Assembly: GCA_049314535.1 (NCBI GenBank)
Contig: JBMOEX010000104.1
Location: 1-6,319, forward strand
Length of the DNA: 6,319 nucleotides
From: LMEP-6097 sp049314535
GTDB lineage: Bacteria; Cyanobacteriota; Vampirovibrionia; LMEP-6097
Reading direction: 5' to 3'
Numbering within the stretch: position 1 is the first letter of the stretch; each line of letters opens with the position of its first letter. The notes beneath the pieces were generated by a model. That model made no database searches and was not told the origin of the DNA. It saw nothing but the letters and a program-made list of their open reading frames with translations. The translations under genes were made by a program, and so were the position numbers. Shown one piece after another: positions 1 through 4,940 of the stretch.

Positions 1-54
1 GATTGCCCCCAGATATTGTTATGAATGAGATGAATAAAATGGTGTGCCTGGGGG
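1..54. repeat. Direct repeat copy A, containing a duplicated tRNA-Arg 3' end
   Basis: These 54 bases are identical to 99-152, giving a repeat period of 98. Read on the minus strand, bases 54-40 carry the acceptor 3' strand, discriminator A and CCA of the adjacent tRNA-Arg, and bases 39-1 carry its trailer. There is no tRNA body next to this copy, so it is a detached tRNA tail and not a gene. Its two ends form an inverted repeat: 1-12 (gattgcccccag) pairs with 48-59 (ctgggggcaagc) at 11 of 12 positions across a 35-base spacer. The window starts at the first base of the repeat, so its true left boundary is unknown. Confidence 0.93.
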
Positions 55-71
55 CAAGCTTTAAAAGCTTG
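55..71. repeat. Small AT-rich palindrome inside the repeat nest
   Basis: Bases 55-61 (caagctt) and 65-71 (aagcttg) are perfect reverse complements around a three-base loop. With 72-78 this forms a 24-base stretch that separates the degenerate T-arm copy (79-89) from the detached acceptor end (54-40). On the minus strand it therefore reads like an insertion into a second tRNA 3' half, directly before the run of five C. Confidence 0.75.
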
Positions 72-78
72 CTTGAAA

Positions 79-102
79 GAATCAACCCCGTGGGGTTCGA
101 TT
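79..102. repeat. Hairpin made of facing T-arm fragments
   Basis: Bases 80-89 (aatcaacccc) and 92-102 (ggggttcgatt) are complementary over ten pairs with one bulged C at 98 and a two-base centre. Read on the minus strand, 89-79 gives ggggttgattc, a T-arm copy that has lost one C; it faces the intact inverted copy at 92-110. A hairpin this GC-rich could slow or end transcription from the tRNA side. However, no run of T follows it on either strand, so a standard intrinsic terminator is not supported. Confidence 0.7.
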
Positions 103-110
103 GCCCCCAG
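92..110 (+). repeat. Inverted copy of the tRNA-Arg T-arm
   Basis: Bases 92-110 on the plus strand (ggggttcgattgcccccag) match the minus-strand tRNA sequence of bases 164-146 (T-stem, T-loop and start of the acceptor 3' strand) at 18 of 19 positions. The only difference is a G in place of a C just after the T-loop. In a transcript that reads through the tRNA, this segment would be antisense to the tRNA's own T-arm, 35 bases downstream of it, and could form a long hairpin that competes with tRNA folding. Whether it acts this way is inference; the match itself is seen directly. Confidence 0.85.
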
Positions 111-152
111 ATATTGTTATGAATGAGATGAATAAAATGGTGTGCCTGGGGG
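99..152. repeat. Direct repeat copy B, overlapping the 3' end of tRNA-Arg
   Basis: This is the second identical copy of the 54-base sequence at 1-54. Here the right part (138-152) is the genuine 3' end of the tRNA-Arg gene, and the left part is the tRNA trailer followed by the start of an inverted T-arm copy. The copies diverge just inside the T-stem: copy B continues g-a-a-t-c into the tRNA, while copy A continues c-a-a-g-c. This suggests that the tRNA 3' end was the source of the duplicated tail. Confidence 0.93.
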
Positions 153-215
153 GAATCGAACCCCCAATCCTTCGGCTTCGGAGACCGATATTCTATCCGG
201 TTGAACTACAGGCAC
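138..215 (-). tRNA. tRNA-Arg (anticodon CCG)
   Basis: The minus strand folds into a complete cloverleaf. The acceptor stem is 215-209 paired with 148-142, all seven pairs complementary. The D-arm loop has the GG-A motif with A20; the anticodon stem is 188-184 paired with 176-172 around loop CTCCGAA, which gives anticodon CCG (181-179) reading arginine CGG codons. The T-arm has stem GGGGG/CCCCC with loop TTCGATT. The discriminator is A at 141, and CCA is encoded at 140-138. A20 and C35, known arginine identity bases, are both present. As folded, the variable loop has six bases, one more than is usual for a short-loop tRNA. The 5' end lies 18 bases beyond the dnaJ stop with no terminator between them, so it may be cut out of a dnaJ read-through transcript. 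A TAGAAT box (228-223) seven bases upstream could be a local -10, but no good -35 accompanies it. Confidence 0.96.
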
Positions 216-233
216 AGAAAGGATTCTATTAGG

Positions 234-1325
234 TTAGACTTTTATATCCTTGTCCCGCCGCAGCTTTTGGAATTCCTCTAAAAGTTTTTTCTCTTCTTTG
301 GATAGATTGTGCGGTATTACGACTTCTACGTTAACGTATTGATCACCTTTACGATTTTTACGATTAATTACAGGCATACCAGCCTCTTTAATAGTGTAGA
401 TTTCATGCGATTGAGTACCAGGCTTGATTTTAAGCTTCTGTTCGCCGTAGATAGTAGGTACTTCTAGTTCATGCCCTAAGGCAGCTTCGGCAAAACCTAC
501 TTTTACCGTGGAGTATATATCTGCCCCATCGCGTTTAAATTTATCGTGAGAGCGCACTCTTACTACTAAATAAATATCACCGCGAGGACCACCATTTTTG
601 CCAACATCCCCTTGCCCAGATAATCTCATGGTTGTACCATCATTGATTCCAGCAGGAATAGTAACTTCTATTTCTTTCGTTTCACGTTTATAACCACGTC
701 CATTACAAGGCTTGCAAGGGTTTTTAATAAATTTCCCACTGCCATGGCAGCTTGGGCAAGTACTAGTTTGTCTCACTTGTCCGAATATAGTATTCTGAAG
801 GCTCATTACCTGACCCGCTCCATTACAGGTGCCACAGGTACTAACGTCGCTAGGGTTCTCGGCACCTTTACCATTGCAGGATTTACATAAATCAAGAGGA
901 TTAAGTCTGATTTTTTTAGCTTTATCTTCTATCGCATCCATAAAATCTATCTGGATGCTAACTTCATGATCTTGTCCTTTAGTCGGACGATTTTGAGCTT
1001 TAGCTCCGCCGCCACTGAAACCACCACCAAAGAAGCTAGAAAAAATATCTCCTAAATCTTCGAAGCCGCCGAAACCTTCCGCTCCAGCTCCCCCAAAGCC
1101 ACCGGCACCTTTTAATCCTTCTGCTCCGTATTGGTCATAAATCTGTCTTTTCTGAGGGTCTTTTAGAACTTCATAGGCAGCGCCTACTTTCTTGAAAAGC
1201 TCTTCATTACCAGTTTCTGCATTGTCTGGGTGAAATTTACGTGCAGCTTTTTTATAAGCAGATTTAAGTTCTGCTTCATCAGCAGTTTTATTAACACCTA
1301 AAAGCTCGTAAAAATCTTCGGTCAT
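234..1325 (-). CDS. dnaJ: Chaperone protein DnaJ (Hsp40)
   Basis: DnaJ is a cytoplasmic co-chaperone that delivers unfolded proteins to DnaK and stimulates DnaK's ATPase. All domains of a full class I DnaJ are present. Numbering from the ATG at 1325 (363 residues), these are a J-domain with the HPD signature at 32-34, a Gly/Phe-rich linker at about 73-107, four CxxCxGxG zinc motifs (147-154, 164-171, 190-197, 204-211), and the C-terminal substrate-binding domains. A GTG two codons earlier (1331) is an alternative start; the ATG is preferred because family members begin only a few residues before the D-[FY]-Y-E-[LV]-L-G motif. No clear ribosome binding site is visible for either. It follows ychF by 27 bases and probably shares its transcript. 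dnaK is not adjacent in this window, although the two are neighbours in many bacteria. Confidence 0.97.
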   Translation of the reverse strand: MTEDFYELLGVNKTADEAELKSAYKKAARKFHPDNAETGNEELFKKVGAAYEVLKDPQKRQIYDQYGAEGLKGAGGFGGAGAEGFGGFEDLGDIFSSFFGGGFSGGGAKAQNRPTKGQDHEVSIQIDFMDAIEDKAKKIRLNPLDLCKSCNGKGAENPSDVSTCGTCNGAGQVMSLQNTIFGQVRQTSTCPSCHGSGKFIKNPCKPCNGRGYKRETKEIEVTIPAGINDGTTMRLSGQGDVGKNGGPRGDIYLVVRVRSHDKFKRDGADIYSTVKVGFAEAALGHELEVPTIYGEQKLKIKPGTQSHEIYTIKEAGMPVINRKNRKGDQYVNVEVVIPHNLSKEEKKLLEEFQKLRRDKDIKV

Positions 1326-1352
1326 TACCACGGCTATAATTTTATCATTTTA

Positions 1353-2450
1353 TTAGACGTTGAATTTGAACTCTATTACATCCCCATCCTGCACTACGTA
1401 TTCTTTGCCTTCATCGCGAGCTTTCCCTGAACTACGTGCTGCAACTCTGCCTTTGCATTGAATAAAATCATTATAGGAGATGACTTCTGCTTTAATGAAG
1501 CCTCTTTCAAAATCAGTATGTATTTTACTTGCTGCTCTAGGAGCTTTATCCCCGATGTCTATAGTCCAAGCTCTGACTTCCTTTTCTCCGGCGGTGAAAT
1601 AAGTTTGAAGCCCAAGTAGTCTGTAAGTCTCTTTGATAAGTTTTTTTAAGCCCATCTCTTTTACGCCGAGCTCTTTTAAAAATTCATCTTTTTCTTCGTC
1701 TTCTAGTCCAATAAGCTGTGCCTCAGCATTAGCGCAGATCATTACTAGGCCGCAGGCTTCTTCTTCTGCGATTTTACGGACTTTGTCCACGTATTCATTA
1801 GTATCTTTAGCGAGATCCGCTTCTGAAACGTTCGCTGCATATATAACTTTCTTCAATGTGAGTAATCCATAGGATTTAATTTTAAATTTCTCTTCTTCGC
1901 TGAGATTGGCTGCTTTTGCTGGTAGTCCCTCCTGTAAGAAAGGCAGTATTTTTTCAAATATTGCATCTATTTCGATTATTTCTTTTTCACCAGTTCTGAG
2001 TTTTTTTGAATATTTTTCTCTGCATTTTTCGACTAAATCTAAATCTGAAATGGCAAGTTCAGTATTTATAAGGCTAATATCGTCTACGGGGTCTACTTTC
2101 CCTGCGACGTGAATAACATTAGGGTCATCAAAGCATCTTACGACATGGACTATAAGATCAGTTTCTTTTATATTCGATAAAAATTTATTTCCAAGCCCTT
2201 CTCCCTGACTAGCTCCTTTGACTAATCCTGCGATATCAACAAATTCGATAACTGCTGGAACTGTTTTTTGACCATTAACCAATATCTGTAATTCTTTAAG
2301 TCTAGAGTCTGGAACTATTACCATAGCGGTGTTTGGCTCTATGGTACAAAAAGGATAATTTGCAGCTTCAGCTGTTTCATTGTTGCTGAGAGCATTAAAT
2401 AGTGTTGATTTGCCTACGTTTGGTAAGCCTACGATACCCGCTTTTAACAT
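1353..2450 (-). CDS. ychF: Redox-regulated/ribosome-binding ATPase YchF (Obg family)
   Basis: YchF (OLA1 in eukaryotes) is a universally conserved P-loop NTPase of the Obg family that prefers ATP and binds ribosomes. Numbered from the ATG at 2450 (365 residues), the sequence shows a Walker A loop GLPNVGKS at 8-15, the G3-region motif DIAGLVKGA at 72-80, and the long conserved block through HVVRCFDD. It has an NVSE motif (207-210) in place of the NKxD that gives GTP specificity, which is the YchF hallmark. A predicted coiled-coil segment follows the G-domain start, and the C-terminal TGS domain covers about 283-365. Length matches the family (about 363). A TTG at 2453 is an upstream alternative start; the ATG fits the family N-terminus better. 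It begins nine bases after the flgA stop, which implies transcription and perhaps translation coupled to the flagellar genes. Confidence 0.97.
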   Translation of the reverse strand: MLKAGIVGLPNVGKSTLFNALSNNETAEAANYPFCTIEPNTAMVIVPDSRLKELQILVNGQKTVPAVIEFVDIAGLVKGASQGEGLGNKFLSNIKETDLIVHVVRCFDDPNVIHVAGKVDPVDDISLINTELAISDLDLVEKCREKYSKKLRTGEKEIIEIDAIFEKILPFLQEGLPAKAANLSEEEKFKIKSYGLLTLKKVIYAANVSEADLAKDTNEYVDKVRKIAEEEACGLVMICANAEAQLIGLEDEEKDEFLKELGVKEMGLKKLIKETYRLLGLQTYFTAGEKEVRAWTIDIGDKAPRAASKIHTDFERGFIKAEVISYNDFIQCKGRVAARSSGKARDEGKEYVVQDGDVIEFKFNV

Positions 2451-2459
2451 CAAACCAGA

Positions 2460-3356
2460 TTATAGCAATCTTGCTAGGCCTAAATCCTCTACCTTAGCTT
2501 TAACAGATGCTTTGTTAATATCGGGGCATCTAACAGTGATAATGCTACCAATAGTTCCACTTGTAACTGCTTGGCAACGAAACTCTAGTTTTAGATGTTG
2601 AGATTCATTGATTACACGCACGTAGTCGCCACTTTTAACTATTTTTTGTTGTGTCAGCATGTTTCTTTTAAGTGGGCTACCAGTAGCTAATTTGGTGTTA
2701 ATGGTGACGCTGCCGAAAGGTGGATCTACGTATAGATCATAGTCACGTGGAGGGATTGTTCTTTTTTCGGTTTGAAAGTTCGCTATCGAGAGTACTTCAT
2801 TTGGCTCATGGTTTTTTTTACTGATAAGAATATTTCTATATTTAGCGAGTTTGATATGTATGCTAATTACTTCTCCATTTGCAGCTTTCGCGATGATGGT
2901 CTGCATATCGCTTTTAGAATTAGGATTGAAGCCAGAGATGGTTACTACAGCGTTTGGTACATTTCCGATAAATTTTTTCATTGGCATTATTGGCCCAACT
3001 AATTCATATTTAAAGATATTTGCGTTGATATTTTTATTTAAATATTCAAGTATTTTGGGTCTTAAATTTAACCAAAATGGTGAAGTGTCCTGATTGATAC
3101 TGTTTGTTAAGGAGGCAGCTTTATTCTCAGTTTTTATCTCGGGGTTTGCTGCTGCTGTTGGAATGCTTTGTGTGACAGGTGGTGTTACTGTTTCAGAGAT
3201 ACTTGGAGAAGTAGGGACTGCCGCATTGGGATTCATGGAAGCCTCTTCTGCATTAATGTTGAGTCCGAATAATATAATGCAAGAAAAAAATAAACCAAGA
3301 CTTATAACTTGAAAATAAAACCATTTAGTCTTTTTATTTTTTTTTCTTTGCAGCAT
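2460..3356 (-). CDS. flgA: Flagellar basal body P-ring formation protein FlgA
   Basis: FlgA is a periplasmic chaperone needed to assemble the FlgI P-ring around the flagellar rod. The 298-residue product starts with a lysine/arginine-rich segment and a hydrophobic stretch (about 12-32), with a likely signal peptidase site after A36 (NINA|EE). Residues 37-92 form a Pro/Ser/Thr/Ala-rich, probably disordered linker. The C-terminal part (about 196-298) resembles the FlgA SAF/chaperone domain: a G-x-x-L start, the V-x-x-G-D-x-V-R-V block, an A-V-x-x-G-x-x-G turn, and a terminal V-x-A-x-V segment. It is longer than typical FlgA (about 220 residues in E. coli), mostly because of the linker. Codons 5-7 lie in a run of nine A, which could slip. 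The call rests on weak domain similarity plus its position directly after flgG; flgG-flgA is a common alphaproteobacterial order. Confidence 0.85.
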   Translation of the reverse strand: MLQRKKNKKTKWFYFQVISLGLFFSCIILFGLNINAEEASMNPNAAVPTSPSISETVTPPVTQSIPTAAANPEIKTENKAASLTNSINQDTSPFWLNLRPKILEYLNKNINANIFKYELVGPIMPMKKFIGNVPNAVVTISGFNPNSKSDMQTIIAKAANGEVISIHIKLAKYRNILISKKNHEPNEVLSIANFQTEKRTIPPRDYDLYVDPPFGSVTINTKLATGSPLKRNMLTQQKIVKSGDYVRVINESQHLKLEFRCQAVTSGTIGSIITVRCPDINKASVKAKVEDLGLARLL

Positions 3357-3384
3357 CTACTCTATTAAATGCCCGTAAAATTCA

Positions 3385-4176
3385 TTAATTAACTAGATTG
3401 TTTGCTTGCTGAAGCATTTCACTAGAAGCTTTGATGGCATTACTGTTTGCTTCGTAGGCTCTCTGAGCGGTGATCATGTTAACTACTTCTTCGACTACTT
3501 TAACATTGCTTAATTCTAGAAATTTTTGTCTGATTGAACCAAAGCCTGATTCACCAGGACTGCCCTCTTGGGGATTGCCACTTGCGTTACTTTCTTTGTA
3601 GAGGTTTTGTGATAACTCCATGAGTCCTGCATTATTTGTGAATTTCGCTATTCTTAAATTACCGACGACTTCTTCTTCTGCTGTTCCACCTCTTACGACT
3701 GAGATGGTGCCATCGCGTTGAATTCTAACTTCTTGAACATTGTTTCCTAGATTGATGCTTGGGAAGAGACCATAGCCTTGGCTGCTAAGTAATTCACCTG
3801 TTTGACCGTCTATCTGTAAATTTCCATCTCTCGTGTAAACTATATTTCCGTCTGGATTAACTACTTGCAAGAACCCTTCTCCTTCTATCGCTACATCCAG
3901 TGGGTCATTGGTGTTGTTTAAACTGCCCATCCCGAAAGATTTATCGGTTGAGCTGAGTTCTACTCCTAATCCTACTTGTACGCCATTTGGGCTGGTTCTG
4001 CCGTCTGATAAGACGGCGCCTGGTGCTGTGAGTACCTGTGAAAATAAAGTGCTGAAATGAGCTTGAGCTTTTTTGTAGGCTGTGGTGTTAATATTCGCCA
4101 GATTATTTGAAATTATATCTATATTTGTCTGCTGGGCTTGCATCCCAGTTGCGGCAGTATTCAGTGCTCTTTCCAT
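3385..4176 (-). CDS. flgG: Flagellar basal-body distal rod protein FlgG
   Basis: FlgG forms the distal rod, the drive shaft crossing the periplasm between the MS-ring and the hook. The 263-residue product has the full family layout. The N-terminal helix carries A-x-T-G-M-x-A-Q-Q and the rod-protein signature I-S-N-N-L-A-N-x-N-T-x-x-[YF]-K-[KR] (22-36). A FlgG-type extension around 44-70 contains a P-G-A and P-N-G-V-Q-V-G block. The core D-P-L-D-V-A-I-E-G-E-G-F (91-102) follows, and the C-terminal helix is V-V-x-M-I-T-A-Q-R-A-Y-E-A-N-S (231-245). The extension distinguishes it from FlgF and FlgC. There is no signal peptide, as expected for a substrate of the flagellar type III export apparatus. 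It is the first gene of the minus-strand cluster; flgF, usually just upstream, is absent and the neighbour is instead a divergent toxin-antitoxin module. No strong ribosome binding site is visible. Confidence 0.96.
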   Translation of the reverse strand: MERALNTAATGMQAQQTNIDIISNNLANINTTAYKKAQAHFSTLFSQVLTAPGAVLSDGRTSPNGVQVGLGVELSSTDKSFGMGSLNNTNDPLDVAIEGEGFLQVVNPDGNIVYTRDGNLQIDGQTGELLSSQGYGLFPSINLGNNVQEVRIQRDGTISVVRGGTAEEEVVGNLRIAKFTNNAGLMELSQNLYKESNASGNPQEGSPGESGFGSIRQKFLELSNVKVVEEVVNMITAQRAYEANSNAIKASSEMLQQANNLVN

Positions 4177-4242
4177 AGCAGCTTTATTGACTTATTTTGA
4201 CTTTAAAAACTAGACTCTTTGTTTTAAAACTAAGAAGGGAGA

Positions 4243-4267
4243 TCGGGAATCTGATGTATTTTCCCGA
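4243..4267. promoter_or_regulatory. Inverted repeat, possible regulator site upstream of flgG
   Basis: Bases 4243-4249 (tcgggaa) and 4261-4267 (ttcccga) are perfect reverse complements separated by 11 bases. They sit about 67-91 bases upstream of the flgG start and just upstream of the -35 box that faces the toxin-antitoxin module. The GC-rich arms stand out in an AT-rich intergenic region. They could be an operator for either divergent gene or a weak hairpin; no run of T follows immediately. I did not recognise a named regulator for it, and I see no convincing promoter for flgG itself. Confidence 0.4.
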
Positions 4268-4274
4268 GTCTTAA

Positions 4275-4303
4275 TTGATTTTTAAATTATTTGTGTGTAC
4301 AAT
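4275..4303 (+). promoter_or_regulatory. Sigma70-type promoter of the toxin-antitoxin module
   Basis: A -35 box TTGATT (4275-4280) and a -10 box TACAAT (4298-4303) are separated by exactly 17 bases, each one to two bases away from consensus. The expected start is near 4310, giving a leader of about 17 bases before the antitoxin ATG. A perfect 8-base palindrome, gtaattac (4304-4311), lies directly over the expected start and is a plausible operator for autorepression, which is usual for MazE-type antitoxins. The promoter boxes are read directly; the operator role is inference. Confidence 0.7.
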
Positions 4304-4326
4304 GTAATTACGATTGAAAGGAAGCG

Positions 4327-4587
4327 ATGAAAATGAATCTTGATTTAATTGATATAGGTAATTCTAAAGGTATTCGTTTACCTAAGCCAGTAATTGAAGC
4401 TTGTGGAATCGAAAAGACTATGCAGCTTATTATAGAAGATGGGAAAATCATTATCACTCCGATTAAAGCATTAAGAGCTGGTTGGAATGATGCTTTTAAG
4501 AAAGCTAAGACTGATAAGTTAGATAGTGTTATCACTGAATTTTCAGAAATCTCTAATGACTTCGATCAAAATGATTGGACATGGTGA
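4327..4587 (+). CDS. mazE: MazE/PemI-like antitoxin, AbrB-type DNA-binding
   Basis: The antitoxin of a type II module binds and neutralises the toxin encoded next to it and normally represses its own promoter. The 86-residue product has an N-terminal AbrB/SpoVT (MazE) fold at about 3-48, with the diagnostic I-G-N-S-K-G-I-R-L-P-K segment at 10-20 and the E-D-G-K-I-I-I-T-P strand at 37-45. The C-terminal half is charged and ends in D-F-D-Q-N-D-W-T-W, resembling the acidic, aromatic tail that antitoxins of this type use to clamp the toxin. AAGGAAG at 4318-4324 is the ribosome binding site; it fits ATG 4327 and also ATG 4333 (two codons later). The reading frame overlaps the toxin by seven bases, so translation is coupled. 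Confidence 0.9.
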   Translation: MKMNLDLIDIGNSKGIRLPKPVIEACGIEKTMQLIIEDGKIIITPIKALRAGWNDAFKKAKTDKLDSVITEFSEISNDFDQNDWTW

Positions 4588-4898
4588 GAAGATTTGAAAT
4601 TTATTGGGTTAACCTAGATCCGACAGTGGGCTGTGAAATAAATAAAGTACGGCCTTGCGTGATTATTTCCCCTGATGAACTGAATCAGAATCTAAGTACT
4701 GTTATCGTTGCTCCACTGACTAGTACGCTTAGGAATTATCCGAGTAGAATAGATTTAAAGTTTAATGGGAAAAAGGGACAGATAGTGCTTGATCAGATTC
4801 GGACTGTAGATAAGTCTAGGCTGATAGAGAAAGCTGCTTCTATACCTAGTTCTTCTGCGAAAAAGATTGTTGATTTGCTTTTAGAGATTTTTTCGTAA
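4581..4898 (+). CDS. mazF: MazF/PemK-family endoribonuclease toxin
   Basis: MazF-type toxins cut mRNA at short specific sequences and stop growth when the antitoxin is degraded. The 105-residue product matches the family along its length: R-F-E-I-Y-W-V-N-L-D-P-T-V-G at 4-17, V-R-P-C-V-I-I-S-P-D-E at 23-33, V-I-V-A-P-L-T-S at 41-48, and the L-D-Q-I-R-T-V-D-K-S-R-L block. R24 and T47 correspond to the catalytic arginine and threonine established for Bacillus subtilis MazF (R25, T48), so the enzyme looks active. The start is the ATG at 4581, which overlaps the antitoxin stop (4585-4587); a GTG at 4584 would give a four-base overlap, and a TTG at 4575 is less likely. There is no strong ribosome binding site, consistent with translation coupled to the antitoxin, which would keep toxin levels below antitoxin. 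The RNA target cannot be read from sequence. Confidence 0.93.
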   Translation: MVRRFEIYWVNLDPTVGCEINKVRPCVIISPDELNQNLSTVIVAPLTSTLRNYPSRIDLKFNGKKGQIVLDQIRTVDKSRLIEKAASIPSSSAKKIVDLLLEIFS

Positions 4899-4910
4899 AG
4901 ACGCTTTACG
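4894..4910 (+). repeat. Hairpin over the toxin stop codon
   Basis: Bases 4894-4900 (cgtaaag) and 4904-4910 (ctttacg) are perfect reverse complements around a three-base loop, and the toxin stop codon (4896-4898) lies in the left arm. No run of T follows on the plus strand, so it is not a standard terminator. It might protect or process the 3' end of the toxin mRNA, or bind a protein as DNA. It lies 30 bases before the peptidase start, so any effect would also bear on that gene. Confidence 0.5.
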
Positions 4911-4940
4911 TGCTAAAATAACATTCAAGGTATCTTAACT

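Noticed and set aside
40..89. Second tRNA gene
   Set aside because: Only the T-arm (missing a base) and acceptor 3' strand are present, split by 24 bases; there is no D-arm or anticodon arm.
1..152. CRISPR array
   Set aside because: Only two copies of a 54-base repeat, one of which is part of a tRNA gene; the intervening 44 bases are palindromic and related to the tRNA, not a foreign spacer, and no cas genes are present.
1..152. Attachment sites of an integrated genetic element
   Set aside because: The tRNA 3' end is duplicated as at att sites, but only 44 bases separate the copies and no integrase is in the window. An element to the left cannot be excluded.
1633..2112. Plus-strand open frames opposite ychF
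   Set aside because: They are antisense to a well-conserved gene and give low-complexity Ser/Phe-rich proteins typical of shadows.
2772..3312. Plus-strand open frames opposite flgA
   Set aside because: Several overlapping frames with no family resemblance or ribosome binding sites; explained by the flgA codon pattern.
3363..3384. Six-codon frame between flgG and flgA
   Set aside because: Too short, without a ribosome binding site; expected by chance in AT-rich DNA.
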